Origin: Arion vulgaris
Taxonomy: Eukaryota; Mollusca; Gastropoda; Stylommatophora; Arionidae
NCBI GenBank assembly: GCA_020796225.1
Contig: CM036755.1
Coordinates: 43,008,306 to 43,072,305, forward strand
DNA: 64,000 bases
Reading direction: 5' to 3'
Shown: positions 50,585-61,917 of the stretch, piece by piece
Layout of the letters: each line of letters begins with the position of its first letter
Position numbering within the stretch: the first letter of the stretch is position 1
The notes under the pieces: generated by a model
What the model saw: the letters and a program-made list of their open reading frames with translations, nothing else
Told to the model about the DNA's origin: nothing
Databases searched by the model: none
Program-made: the position numbers and the translations under genes

Positions 50585-51294
50585 TTAAGGGTTTTGGCTC
50601 TCTAGAAAGTTTTAGTCAAAAACATTGATTTTTCAAATTTGTTAGTTCTATAAAGTACAACATTTGTATTATCGATTATACATAAAATTATGTTATTTTG
50701 TTTGCATATTAGCATTACAACATTAATAAGAAACGCCCAATTCCAACCTTTTTCTTTCAAATTCCAAGTTTAAAATTGAGTTTTCTCAAAATCATTTTTT
50801 CCCATTTTTGTGTCTCGGAAATCCCAGAGTTTTAACTAGTACTAAAGCTAGATACACGAAATTTGAGGTAAATATCCCACAATATAATTATGTAGCTACA
50901 GGTCATTTCAAATTACATTTTTGTGAAAATGTGTTTTAAAAATTGATTTTCAATGTGAAATGATAACACATTTTGTGTGTTTTTTGACAAGCATAAGTAT
51001 AAAAATAAAATATATTTCTTGATATTTTACAGGAAATAAATGAACCTGTTGCTGTAAATATGCTTACAGTTTATGAATCACCCCTTTATTTACCAATATA
51101 TTTGTTTGTTTTGTAAATTTTAGGATTTTAATAACATGTATTTTTGTAAAGATGGCTGCTGTTGTCGTGGCAACCATGCAACTTTTTTTTTTTTTAAATA
51201 GATCTACATTCTTAGCTTAACATGCCCATTATAAAATAATTACTCTAACTTAATTAATAAAGAACAATTTTTTTTTCGGAGCCAAACCCCTTAA
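50585..51294. mobile_element. TTAA-flanked MITE with terminal inverted repeats
   Basis: Bounded by TTAA at 50585-50588 and 51291-51294. Inside are GGGTTTTGGCTC on the left and, reversed, GGGGTTTGGCTC on the right: a 12-bp terminal inverted repeat with one mismatch. About 700 bp, no coding capacity, and unrelated in sequence to the piggyBac relics. A 280-bp left part of another copy lies at 13949-14229. TTAA targeting suggests mobilisation by a piggyBac-type transposase. Confidence 0.85.
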
Positions 51295-51716
51295 TAGCTG
51301 AAATTGTCAGCTTAGCACTATCAGGAAATCTCAGCACTTGGTGTTGTCTGGAAAAATCAGGCCTTAGTGCTGTCTGGAAATATCAGAGTTTAGCACTAGC
51401 TGGAAATATCAGAGTTTAGCACTAGCTGGAAATATCAGAGTTTAGCACTAGCTGGAAATATCAGATTTTAGCACTAGCTGGAAATATCAGAGTTTAGCAC
51501 TAGCTGGAAATATCAGAGTTTAGCACTAGCTGGAAATATAAGATTTTAGCACTAGCTGGAAATATCAGAGTTTAGCACTAGCTGGAAATATCAGAGTTTA
51601 GCACTAGCTGGAAATATCAGAGTTTAGCATTAGCTGGAAATATCAGATTTTAGCACTAGCTGGAAATATCAGAGTTTAGCACTAGCTGGAAATATCAGAG
51701 TTTAGCACTGGGTCAA
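51295..51716. repeat. Minisatellite, 26-bp unit
   Basis: About 14 units of agctggaaatatcagagttt plus agcact. Related words (gctagatggaaaaatcagag) occur left of the MITE at 50560, so the MITE inserted near the edge of this array. Confidence 0.9.
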
Positions 51717-52567
51717 AGGCGCATGTGGACAATGCTGCACCAGGATTAGTGAACTGGCACTAATCAAGACCCTGGTAACAGATTTTGGTTCTGGTCTGGC
51801 TAAGGGGGCAGAGATTTAGGGAGAGCTACAGGTAGTGGTAGTAGTACAAGCACGGCAAAGCAATGCAGGTCCAAAATCTACGAACAATGCACGAATCTCC
51901 TGGCCGATGTCCGATAAAATTTGCCCAAGTTCCGAAAAGTAAGAAACAGCAGTGTACGAGTCATCTGTGAACGAATGCTAACTCCCCGGAGTAGATGACC
52001 GCACCAAAATTAAAGGGATGAGAGGTGCATCTGGAGCAGAGACGTGGGCCCACATGGGGTAAAACTTAGAGCCCTAAGCCTGAGTTGAGCTGCGTGTCAG
52101 GCCAGTCTTGAGGCACGGAAAATCTGAACACAACGGTCGCACCACAATTATCAGCTTCCCTGTCAATGGTAATGACGTACATGTAGGGATGAGAGGTGCA
52201 TCCATAGGAGAGACATGGGGCGAAACTTGGATGGAGCCCTGTGCCCGAGTTGAGCTGCTTGTCCGGGCAGTCTCAAGGCACGATAAAAATCGGCAAGTGT
52301 CCTGAAAACGCTGTAACGTATCGTGGCGACACACAGGAAGATACGGGTAAACTGTGTATCAAGGGCTTAGCGCAGATACATTTACTGGGTAAGGTTAGCC
52401 GATCGTAAATCCTAAAGTTGCATTTTAGTGCCTAACTAATGAAACTGCCCTCCCTGGGACAACCGGCAAGGTACTGTTGCATTAACAACTAACATCCCCG
52501 GAAGAACTGAGGCGGGGGATGCCTAACGGGACTGCCCTCCTTTGAAACAACTGGACAAGGCACTGTT
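51717..52567. other. GC-richer island with two internal duplications, identity unknown
   Basis: Less AT-rich than its surroundings and free of the dispersed LINE signatures. A unit beginning gggatgagaggtgcatc occurs at 52015 and again at 52186. A second unit beginning ctgccctcc occurs at 52445 and 52532. No frame resembles a known protein. It could be an unrecognised element or an old gene fragment. Confidence 0.45.
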
Positions 52568-52579
52568 GCATTTACAACT

Positions 52580-52836
52580 CTCCTTCTTCATCTTCTTTGC
52601 GTTTGTTCTTTATGACCAATTTTAATCACTCTTTGTGATTTGTTTGATCTTTGCCAAGAACATGTATACGTTGCACATTGGTTTGGTAGGCCCTAAACGC
52701 GTAGACTTCTACACGCTTAGGACACATGCATCCGATTTCAGCCAAACCTCCTTAGTCGCCTCTTCGACATGCATGGCAGGTAACAGTGGTTCTATTCTTT
52801 ACACCCCAAATTTGGGCCCCGGTAACCACTCGGGTG
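52580..52836 (-). mobile_element. SINE A, full length, with TSD
   Basis: Collinear with 253-504. The flanking words gcatttacaact (52568-52579) and gcacttacaact (52837-52848) form a 12-bp TSD with one mismatch. It is inserted into the second unit of an 87-bp duplication, whose first unit (52445-52531) preserves the empty site. Confidence 0.85.
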
Positions 52837-52848
52837 GCACTTACAACT

Positions 52849-53524
52849 AACATCCCCGGAAGAACTGAGGTGGGTGATGTTGGCGAGCGCAAAATCTTAG
52901 TTGCGTTGCTAGCGCTGATTGAAATGACCCTCTACATTGTCTGTGCTTAGCCCCAGTCTGGTGTTTCCCGGGACCAGGGAAAATGCAGAGTAGAAACTGC
53001 AAATTGCCATGCGCCTCGAAAAGGCTGAGAATGTTCCTACTCCGAAATAAACTCAAAGTGGTCAGTAAAGTAAGTCCGACAATTCAAAGATCTGACAGAC
53101 TGTCCAGATCCAAAGAGTAAGACATCGTCCCAGGACAAGCGTATGTGCCCCATGAAATGTTCCTAATCCGGAACGACCTCACAGTCAGAAAAGGCACACG
53201 GTTGAAACTCATTTTTTCTTCTGAATATCAAGTGAAGAAAATGTCTTTTTTTCTTCTGAATATCAAGTGCAGACATTGTCATTTCAGGAGCCAGAATAGG
53301 AATGTTTTTAATTGGACGTGAGTACTGCTATAGATTAAATAATGCATTCCAAAAAGGATTCAGAGAACCAAATTTTGTATAGAGCTGAAAATGTATACAT
53401 TCAAAATAGTGTATGTAATAGATGTCAGTGAATAACCACATATTTTTGCACATTAGCCCCCATACTAGCCTTCATGTGTGCACCTTTGTGGAAAAGATGT
53501 TTCCATAAAGCATACTGTATAACA
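52849..53524. other. Continuation of the GC-richer island
   Basis: Up to about 53215 it continues the island of 51.7-52.6 kb. Around 53217-53280 two copies of ttttttcttctgaatatcaagtg occur. No gene recognised. Confidence 0.45.
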
Positions 53525-54045
53525 AAACACTGCTGCTGCCATCATTGTTTGCAAGATGTTTCAATAAAGACTATTGCTGCCATCATTGTTTGCAAGATGT
53601 TTCAATAAAGACTGCTGCTGCCATCATTGTTTGCAAGATGTTTCAATAAAGACTGCTGCTGCTATCATTGCTTTGCAAGATGTTTCAATAAAGACTCTCG
53701 CCATCATTGTTTGCAAGATGTTTCAATAGGCTGTTCTGCCATCATTGTTTAAGATGTTCAATAAGACTCTGCTGCCATATTGTTTTGCAAGATGTTTCAT
53801 AAAGACTGTTGCTGCCATCATTGTTTGCAGATGTTTCAATAAGTGTGCTGCCATCATTGCTTAAGATTTTCAATAGACTCTGCTGCCATCATTGTTATTC
53901 CAGATGTTTCTAAGACTTGCTGCCATCATTTTCAAGATGTTTCCAATAACACTTGCTGCTGCAATCTTTGTTTGAAGTGTTTCAATAAGATGCTGCTCAT
54001 CATTGTTTGCAAGATGTTTCCATAAAACTGCTGTGTAGCATGCAT
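53525..54045. repeat. Minisatellite, 41-bp unit
   Basis: About 13 units of gctgctgccatcattgtttg and caagatgtttcaataaagac. Single-base losses are very frequent from 53690 on. Confidence 0.9.
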
Positions 54046-54134
54046 CTGTGACTTTTGCCAAAGTATTGTGTTACTTATCAATGAAATAGCATCTCAGAAA
54101 AGTAATTCTTGTGTGGAACAGGTCTTACAGTGTT

Positions 54135-54505
54135 TTCTATTAGGTGGTTCTGGTCACTTGCTATAGTGTTACATTCTCTGTGTGTGTGTGATTCCAGTCA
54201 CTTGCTATAGCGTTACATTCTCTGTGTGTGTGATCATCCTTGCTATAGTGTTACATTCTCTGTGTGGTTCCAGTCACTTGCTATAGTGTTACATTCTCTG
54301 TGTGTGTGGTTCCAGTCACTTGCTATAGTGTTACATTCTCTCTGTGGTTCTTGTCACTTGCTATAGTGTTACATTCTGTGTGTGTGTGTGTGGTTCTGGT
54401 CACTTACTGTAGTGTATATTTTCTGTGTGGTTCCAGTCACTTGCTATAGTATTACATTCTGTGTGTGTGGTTCTGGTCACTTGCTATAGTGTTACATTCT
54501 GACAT
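54135..54505. repeat. Minisatellite, about 40-45-bp unit with internal (TG)n
   Basis: About nine units of ggttccagtcacttgctata and gtgttacattctctgtgtg. The length of the inner tg run varies between units. Confidence 0.9.
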
Positions 54506-54939
54506 ACGGTTATTTATTCCCCTCTTGGTGTTTCTTCACCACTTATAGTCTTCCTCTTATGTATCCTCAGAATTTCATTTTGGTAGAATATTCAACCTTG
54601 AGTCCAACTTTTATTTGACAATTGTTATCAAGAGAAATATTATCATTAGTTATATGATCAAAATATCCGAAATTTTTAATCCACTCTGAACATGCACTCC
54701 TTGAAAAATAACAAAATCTGGAAACTATTTGTCTGTGGTGCACTTTATTGAAAAAGCAAAAGATAAATGTTGGGAATCGTTACTTTTACAAACAGAAGAA
54801 AATTATAGGAAAAATAAATAGGAGTTCAGTAAAACTAAAAATAATCATTTATGCACATACCCATAGGTACACAAACAACTCTATATGGCTAAAAGTGGCA
54901 GCAGCACAGAACTTAAACATTCAGTTTTATGAGGACTAT
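54506..54939. other. No feature recognised
   Basis: AT-rich sequence upstream of the LINE-W 3' end. A 129-codon frame (54748-55137) runs antisense into LINE-W and is not a gene. Confidence 0.45.
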
Positions 54940-56580
54940 CATCATAGCACTCCGGACATGTCCATAGGGGCTCCGATCTCCGCCTCAGCAAATCCAACAC
55001 GCCAGTTCGCAAATATTGACACCCATCTCTCTCAATCTGGTCAGCGAGTGGGATTCACAGCTCTGAAACCCCTCTGTTCGGAAAGACTCTCTCAATGTGT
55101 GAAGAAAGTCATTTTGATCCATGGTAGCTCCCTCTGATATTGTAGCCAAGTCAGCCAATCTATCAGCTCGTTTATTACCTCTGACTCCTGCGTGCCTAGG
55201 GATCAAAACTAAGATGATTTATTGTCTGTACCAGTACCTCCACCCAGTTTTGTCTCACCATTCCTGTTTCAACTTGACGAATCATACTCATGGAGTCACA
55301 GAGTATAAAAACATGAGAATAGTTATGAGATGCCAACCACGTCACCGTTTCTGTAACTGCTTGTGGTTATCGCATAAGCCACACTGGCTTCTCTTATTAT
55401 TTTTTCTCCTGAGTATGTGGAAAAAGCCTACGCACAGCGTTGTTGGCGAATGACTGAACCATCAGTGTAATAAGTACATCTGTGTCATTGATGATGTCAT
55501 TCAAGAGACCCTCAACCTCCACATTAATTCGTGATGGATTATTTTGTTCAGAGTTTTTTTTATTGGATGTAATAACTGTGAAAGCAGTCTGAAATTGAGG
55601 TGGCACAGCAATTCATTCCTCTCCTGGTTCAATTCCGAATGGTTTACATATTTTTCCAAGAGTACTTTCCACCTGACTCAGCCATGATCTGCCTCTCTTG
55701 AGTCTACATCCTTTCTCCTTACTGACTTCTTCATGGAGGGGATGGTCCTTGTTTGCGTTAATTTTAGATATGATCGAACCCTCCAAGTTTGAATTCTGTG
55801 AGCAACAGTTGGGAGGTCAAGAAGGAATCTCATTGCCACTCCTGTTGTATCTCTAGTGCATTCAGAATGATGCACATAGCCTCATTCTGTATTCTTTTCA
55901 GTCTTACTAATCATTAGGATAGCGCATGCATATTCTATACACGATAAAACAAGGCCTTGCTCAATGTTAGCAGCGCATGCATATTCTATACATGATAGAA
56001 CAAGGCCTTGCTTAATGTTAGCAGCGCATGCATATTCTATACATATAGAACAAGGCTTGCTTAATGTTAGCAGCGCATGCATATTCTATACTTGATAGAA
56101 CAAGGCCTTGCTTAATGTTAGCAGCCGTCATGATTCTCAGTACAGATAGTGCTCTGCATGCCTTGGCAATAACTTGGTCGATATGGTCACTAAAGCATAG
56201 ACTGTGAACAAACGTTACACCCAAATAGCTCATAGATGCTTTTCAAATGATTATATTCCCGTCTATTTTGAGATTTGATGTTTCAGACTTTACAATGTGG
56301 TTATCTAGGGAGAACCTTGATAGCACAGCTTTGGTGTGGTTTATCATTGCACCAGAGACATCACACCAGGCCATGATGTGGTCCAGTTCCTCCTGTAGCT
56401 TGTTATCAATTTTGTCCCTTGTCTGTACACCATGATGTCATCTGCACATAACATTGTCCTTGCCCTGTCAGATAGTTACTGCTTCATAATCATTATGGTG
56501 AATACGTTAAATAGATCCCGCCCCATCACATATACACTTGAGATAAATATGGCATCAAAATATGAAGGTGATAGGAATGT
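54940..56580 (-). mobile_element. LINE-W: reverse transcriptase to RNase H, longest copy
   Basis: On the minus strand from right to left: SVYVMGRDLFNVFTIM (motif B region), TMLCADDIMVY (motif C, CADD), KAVLSRFSLDNHIV, MSYLGVTFVHSLCFSDHIDQ (thumb), a region of tandem IEYACAANIKQGLVLS units, RFLLDLPTVAHRIQTWRVRS, YYTDGSVIRQQ (first RNase H aspartate), PRHAGVRGNKRADRLA (RNase H His and Asp), and ESFRTEGFQSCESHSLTRL. Frameshifts and stops are present. It shows that the RNase H fragments elsewhere belong to one RT-RNase H family. Confidence 0.82.
55905..56125. repeat. In-frame 51-bp tandem repeat within LINE-W
   Basis: Four units of gcagcgcatgcatattctat and acatgatagaacaaggcctt, each 51 bp or 17 codons, expand a single segment of the LINE-W RT/RNase H linker. 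Three of the four keep the frame. Confidence 0.9.
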
Positions 56581-56635
56581 ATTGAGTTCTTAGTTCTGCA
56601 ACAACTGACAGTGTATGTTTAGAAGTACTATTTGT

Positions 56636-56882
56636 TTAAAAGGGTTTAAAAGCCGAAGGATTGACTTCATTGCACCGGGTTTTATCCTATACGGCTCGGT
56701 CCCTCTCCACAGAACTGGCATGCCACCTGCCGAGAGTATTGCATGAACTCCGTAGCTCCAGCAACAATCCTAGGGTCTCTGGAAAAACTGCACTCGTGAA
56801 CAGAATGGCGCGGTCCGGACTCGAACTCACGATCTTCGACTCACAAGGCAAAGGGCTTAACCACTTAGCCATAGAGACCCCC
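56636..56882 (-). mobile_element. SINE B, full length, with 13-bp TSD
   Basis: A perfect 13-bp duplication, AAGTACTATTTGT, lies at 56623-56635 and 56883-56895. The minus strand starts with tRNA-like sequence (A box TGGCTAAGTGG, B box AGTTCGAGTCC) and ends with tttaaacccttttaa. Collinear with 34357-34608. Confidence 0.9.
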
Positions 56883-57184
56883 AAGTACTATTTGTGCTTG
56901 TATTTACCTCTTTAGGTGTTTTCTGCTGCAATTTTCACAACACATCCTTCAGCTTCACATTTGGTAGATATTTTTCTTGACATGTTATTTTTGTGTATCA
57001 TTGCACAGAAGAATTTCTCTGACACCATTTTCTATTGCATTAGTTGCTGGTCCATATGTTGGTAGGGTAGTGTTTCTCTATGATTTTCAATGTTATAGCT
57101 CATTATATTTAGGTCTGATTGTTCATTCTCTCAGGATTAATGAGTTTGTATACTATTTGAATCTCTCTCCTCTCTCTTTAGCCA

Positions 57185-57610
57185 GTTATGCCCTTGGCGT
57201 TTAGGGCAGCAACAAACGTACACCATTCTTCCCTGTTCATGGCCTTCCTCTGTATTGTGTTCCAGCTATGATTCATTTCCTTCAGCTCTTGCTCTATCGT
57301 TCTCTTCCAGGTCGTCTTGGGTCTAATATTTGAATGGACTGTATATATTATTTTCAGTCTCTGATATTTTTTTTTTCATTGATTCTACAAACTTTCTCTG
57401 TTTCAGGCAGTAACTTTCAAATCTATTTATTCTCTGTTACATCAAGTGAGCTACTAGCTTTCTGAATTTGTCTGCTTACTTCTCAGTCCTGCTGTTAATT
57501 CTATCATTTTATGAAAGTGAATGATTCTTTTCAGTTAGTGTGTCTTCATGTCTCCAGTTATGATTCTCATTGTTTGGTTTTTTTTTTTGCCTATTTATTT
57601 TTCAAAAGTA
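57185..57610 (-). mobile_element. Two minus-strand non-LTR fragments
   Basis: At 57185-57330 the minus strand encodes RPKTTWKRTIEQELKEM and IQRKAMNREEWCTFVAALNA, a standard non-LTR C-terminus. At about 57380-57590 it reads QTMRIITGDMKTH and later ELTAGLRSK, like the linker before RNase H in LINE-W-type elements. They come from different families and are adjacent. Confidence 0.55.
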
Positions 57611-57784
57611 GATCTTTTCTGCCATTGCTCTGCTGTCATTCCATAAATTGATCTTTCATCCAATGTATAACGTCTACACCCTCACTGTCTGCTTCTCAAG
57701 ATGTCTTGCTCACAGTCTGCTTCTCTCTCTCTCTATGCTCCCTTTTAAAACTGTGATCCAATGTGTTGCCTTGATAGTTTTGAG

Positions 57785-58085
57785 TTTTAATCAGGCTTGC
57801 ATCAACAGCTTCGATTGTTGGGGAGTTGAAGATGGATAAGGAGGATGTTCTTCGGTCTCTTCGCGACTGTCTGTTGGATGAGGACACTAAAATAGATGTT
57901 GAGTCGATCCAGCGATTTAGGCAGTTTGGAGTTACCCATTGTACATGTAGAACTGGATGCCTGAGGGGCAGAGGAGAGGGCCATCAGTATGCATACTCTT
58001 CTATATCTGTTGGGGAGACTGAGCACCTATGGGTCTGCCTGGAGTGCAATGACATTAGTTTAGTAACCTATAACCAATTAGGCTG
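57785..58085 (+). mobile_element. LINE-W C-terminal fragment
   Basis: Encodes LASTASIVGELKMDKEDVL, RSLRDCLLDEDTKIDVESIQ, RFRQFGV and EHLWVCLECND. This is the RNase H exit and the zinc-like C-terminus. The frame is open for 89 codons. It aligns with the split copy at 3185-3735. Confidence 0.7.
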
Positions 58086-58474
58086 TAAATTCTAATAATA
58101 GAGTTATTAATGGAATATGCCAACCATTTAGAATTGCAGAAACTGTCTCCTCAGTATCCTTTTTTATACTAGAGGTTATTAGCACAACTCTGTTCAAACG
58201 AAGACCCTATCTCTCAGATTAGCTGCAAAATATCATCCCGATTTCTAAAAATAGATCATAGATTTATCAGAATATACAATAATATAAATTGTACCAATGG
58301 TATCAGTTATTTGCAGTTCTGTTAATCTCAATGTCTGCTTTTTTTAGTGCACCATTTTCTATTTCCCCTTCAAAGCTAATGATAACTTCAGTAGCTTTGT
58401 CATGTTTAAATTATCACTGGGTGTCTCTTGTCTGTGACTTTAGTGTGCGCCAGTACATGTCTAGCTTGTATTTG
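58086..58474. other. No feature recognised
   Basis: AT-rich. The 88-codon frame at 58289-58555 runs into the next minisatellite and has no domain. Confidence 0.45.
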
Positions 58475-59045
58475 ACCGAGGACCAAGAGCTTATTGATCA
58501 GCAGTCAACTAATGAGAACATAAATTTATCAATGGTAAACATGATCTGCAGGTAACTAATGAGAACATAAATTTATCAATGGTAAACATGATCTGCAGGT
58601 AACTAATGAAAACATAAATTTATCAATGGAAAACATAATCAGCAGTTAACTAATGAGAACATAAATTAATCAATGGAAAACATGATCTGCAGGTAACTAA
58701 TGAGAACATAAATTTATCAATGTTAAACATAATCTGCAGGTAACTAATGAGAACATAAATTAATCAATGGAAAACATGATCTGCAGGTAACTAATGAGAA
58801 CATAAATTTATCAATGGAAAACATAATCAGCAGTCAACTAATGAGAACATAAATTTATCAATGGTAAACATGATCTGCAGGTAACTAATGAGAACATAAA
58901 TTTATCAATGGTAAACATGATCTGCAGGTAACTAATGAAAACATAAATTTATCAATGGAAAACATAATCAGCAGTTAACTAATGAGAACATAAATTAATC
59001 AATGGAAAACATGATCTGCAGGTAACTAATGAGAACATAAATTTA
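58475..59045. repeat. Minisatellite, about 47-bp unit
   Basis: About 12 units of ctgcaggtaactaatgagaa and cataaatttatcaatggtaa. Two unit types (ggtaaacatgatctgcag and ggaaaacataatcagcag) alternate in a repeated higher-order pattern. Confidence 0.92.
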
Positions 59046-59394
59046 TCGATTAAAAAAGCAAAGTCATCTAGACACAAGATCACGTAGAGATAAGCTAATG
59101 AATATGGAAGTAATTCATGACTCTTTGTTACATATAGGAACTCTGCAAATTGTAATACAAATGTAACAGCAGCAAATATGAAGTGGTGCAAATAGAAATG
59201 TTGAGATAAATAACTCAATCCCAAGATTTGTTAAAAAAACGATATAAAGTTTGCATTGCAGATACCATACATTTTATTTGAGTTATTTTCATGACTTTAG
59301 TTAGCAACCTAGAAAAATATTTCCTATTTTGTTTTAAATAACATTGTCCCAAATATTGAATTTATTCACTTTTTAAAACCGAAATTAGGATGTG
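59046..59394. other. No feature recognised
   Basis: AT-rich, no repeat or frame of note. Confidence 0.45.
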
Positions 59395-59741
59395 CCCATC
59401 CAATGGTCCTAACAGGGCTCAACATCCTCATGTTTTCAGTGCAAGCCACAGCAATTTTTCCATACCACTCTATCCTGGGCAACTCGCTCAATCTCCTCCA
59501 TGGAACTGAGACTGATATTTCTTTCCTCTCTCAGCAAAGTTTGTTTCAGGGTCTCCTTAGGTCATCCTCGTTTTCTTGAACCCTTTGCATCCCGCTTCAA
59601 TGCCTGCTTCGATATTCGTTGATAATTTCTCCTCAAGATGTGTCCAACATATCTCCATCTTCTTTTTCCTATAACAGTTGTCACTAGTGGTTGACCAGAC
59701 ATTTCTCTGATTTCATCACTTCTCCTGAATTCGTTCCATTT
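59395..59741 (-). mobile_element. LINE-X C-terminal fragment
   Basis: The minus strand encodes KRNEFRRSDEIREMSGQPLV, RKRRWRYVGHILR, CKGFKKTRMT and a terminal block like ERNISLSSMEEIERVAQDRV. Immediately followed by SINE A. Confidence 0.75.
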
Positions 59742-59752
59742 TATACGTACAC

Positions 59753-60005
59753 GCCCGAGTGGTTACGGGGCCAAATTTGGGGTGTAAAGAATAGAACCAC
59801 TGTTGCCTGCCATGCATGTCGTAAGAGGTGACTAGGGAGGTTTGGCTGAAATCGGATGCATGTGTCCTAAAAGTGTATAAATTATGCGTTTAGGTGCCTA
59901 CGAAACCAATGTGCAACTATCACATTCTTGACAAAGATCAAACATATCACAAAGAGTGATTAAAATTGATCGTAAAGAATGAAGCAAAGTGAAGAAGACA
60001 TACAG
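59753..60005 (+). mobile_element. SINE A, full length, with TSD
   Basis: Starts GCCCGAGTGGTTACGGGGCC and ends in aaagtgaagaagaca. TATACGTACAC (59742-59752) and TATACATACAC (60006-60016) form an 11-bp duplication with one mismatch. Inserted at the LINE-X fragment. Confidence 0.8.
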
Positions 60006-60284
60006 TATACATACACCATAATTATGTTCTCATCTGTCATGTGCTGTCTAAGCAACTGCAGTATGTCCCCCTTAATCATCTTCAGTCTTTTGATACAATC
60101 CTGCCTACTTACTCATTACTGCAAGCATCTATATATGCCTTCCATTCATACAAATACCTGCCATTGTTGATATTTCAAAGTATGAAGATATGCAGACTAA
60201 ATAACTATCCTAGTAACCGTAGTCACAAAGTCATTGAAGGAAGACAGTAACTGTCACCATAAAACAAGAAAGCTACAACAACAG

Positions 60285-60400
60285 CACGCTATGACATTGT
60301 ACAAAAACAGCACACTAAAAGACTAAAAAATAATTGTGACATTGTTCAAAAACAGCACACTATGGCATTGTTCAAAAACAGCACACTATGACATTGTAAA
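60285..60400. repeat. Short tandem repeat, about 26-bp unit
   Basis: Units of gacattgttcaaaaacagca and cactat, four copies. Confidence 0.8.
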
Positions 60401-60474
60401 AATACTCTTCTCTGAGTATCAGAAACAGTTTGTGAAACAGTATTGTTTATAGCAAGTTAATATTCTTTTGTTTT

Positions 60475-60665
60475 CACCTGACAACTACTCACAGGATTTC
60501 TTATGTCATGCGACAACTGCTCACATAATTTCTTATTCATTTGACAACTGCTCACAGTATATCTTATGTCGTGTGACAACTGCTCACACGATTTCTTATG
60601 TCATGTGACAACTGCTTACATGATTTCTTATGCCATGTGACAACTGCTCACATGATTTCTTATTT
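60475..60665. repeat. Minisatellite, about 32-bp unit
   Basis: About six units of tttcttatgtcatgtgacaa and ctgctcacatga. Confidence 0.88.
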
Positions 60666-60837
60666 TATATTCTAGTACTTTGATAGTGAGATAAATTAGC
60701 AGTAATAGTTTTGTCCAGTTCTATCCAAAAATTGAAGGTTAGAACAATAGTTTACAAAACAAGAGATCTTGTAAGCATAGCATCACCAGTAGAAGATCTA
60801 AGATTATGTGACTGCAAGGTAACTTCATGAAATGAAT

Positions 60838-61298
60838 TCTATGCTATAATTAATCACATTTTGTTATGATTTAAACTAATATTCTATGCTATAATCAATC
60901 ACATTTTGACTATAATTAAACTTCTTACTTCGTCTTTGCTGTTCGTTCTTTACCACCAATTTTAATCACTCTTTGATATGTTTGATCTTGGCCAAGAACG
61001 TGTATACGTTGCACATTGGTTTGGTAGGCCCCTTAACACATAGACTTCTACACATTTAGGACACATGCATCCGATTTCAGCCAAACCTCCTTAGTCGCCT
61101 CATACGACATGTGTGGCAGGTAACAGTGGTTCTATTCTTGACACCCCAAATTTGGGCCCCGGTAACCACTGGGGCGTGACTAATTTAAACTAATATTCTA
61201 TGCTATAATCAATCACATTTTGCTATGATTGAAACTAATATTCTATGCTATAATCAATCACATTTTGCTACGATTAAAACTAATTTTCTAGGCAATAA
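60838..61298. repeat. Minisatellite, about 44-bp unit, split by SINE A
   Basis: Units of ttctatgctataatcaatca and cattttgctatgattaaaac at 60838-60930 and 61187-61298, with SINE A between. Confidence 0.85.
60932..61178 (-). mobile_element. SINE A, full length, inside a minisatellite
   Basis: Collinear with 253-504, with a (GAA)n-like tail at the left (cttcttacttcgtc). The flanks gactataattaaac and gactaatttaaac look like a TSD that has picked up an indel. Confidence 0.8.
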
Positions 61299-61389
61299 TG
61301 CCCATCAGCTCAATAATAAATATATTTATTCAATATTGCTGATATATTTGTGACTTTGGTTCACTCTTGTTCTAGCTGTCGTTGATCAG

Positions 61390-61645
61390 TTACTTTAAAT
61401 TGTAAGTTGTTGAACAAGCCTCACTGATCTGTTACTTTAAATTGTTGAACAAGCCTCACTGATCAGTTACTTTAAATTGTTGAACAAGCCTCACTGATCA
61501 GTTACTTTAAATTGTTGAACAAGCCTCACTGATCAGTTACTTTAAATTGTTGAACAAGCCTCACTGATCTGTTACTTTAAATTGTTGAACAAGCCTGACT
61601 GATCAGTTACTTTAAATTGTAAGTTGTTGAACAAGCCTCATTGAA
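61390..61645. repeat. Minisatellite, about 35-bp unit
   Basis: Seven units of ctttaaattgttgaacaagc and ctcactgatcagtta. The first and last carry an extra aagttg. Confidence 0.9.
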
Positions 61646-61917
61646 GGTGCAGCAAATGTGTCCAGCCTAAAAATAATGTAACAAACAATCAAATACGTTC
61701 ATATTAAAAAATTGTTATTCAAACAAAAATTTGCTACAACAAGGGTTGAAATAAATAAAGGAAATACTTGAGCAGATTTTGAAATGTATCAGAAAGAAAT
61801 GAAGTGAAGGAACATAAGAAATGCACAGTATATTGTAGTATCTTGCTATTGGAAGAAATTTGGTTGGACTGAGCAAAGTTGTAAGCACATTTTTCATGAT
61901 AGTTTAAAATAATGAAG

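Noticed and set aside
54748..55137. 129-codon plus-strand frame
   Set aside because: Its right half is antisense to the LINE-W RNase H region and its left half is AT-rich non-coding sequence.
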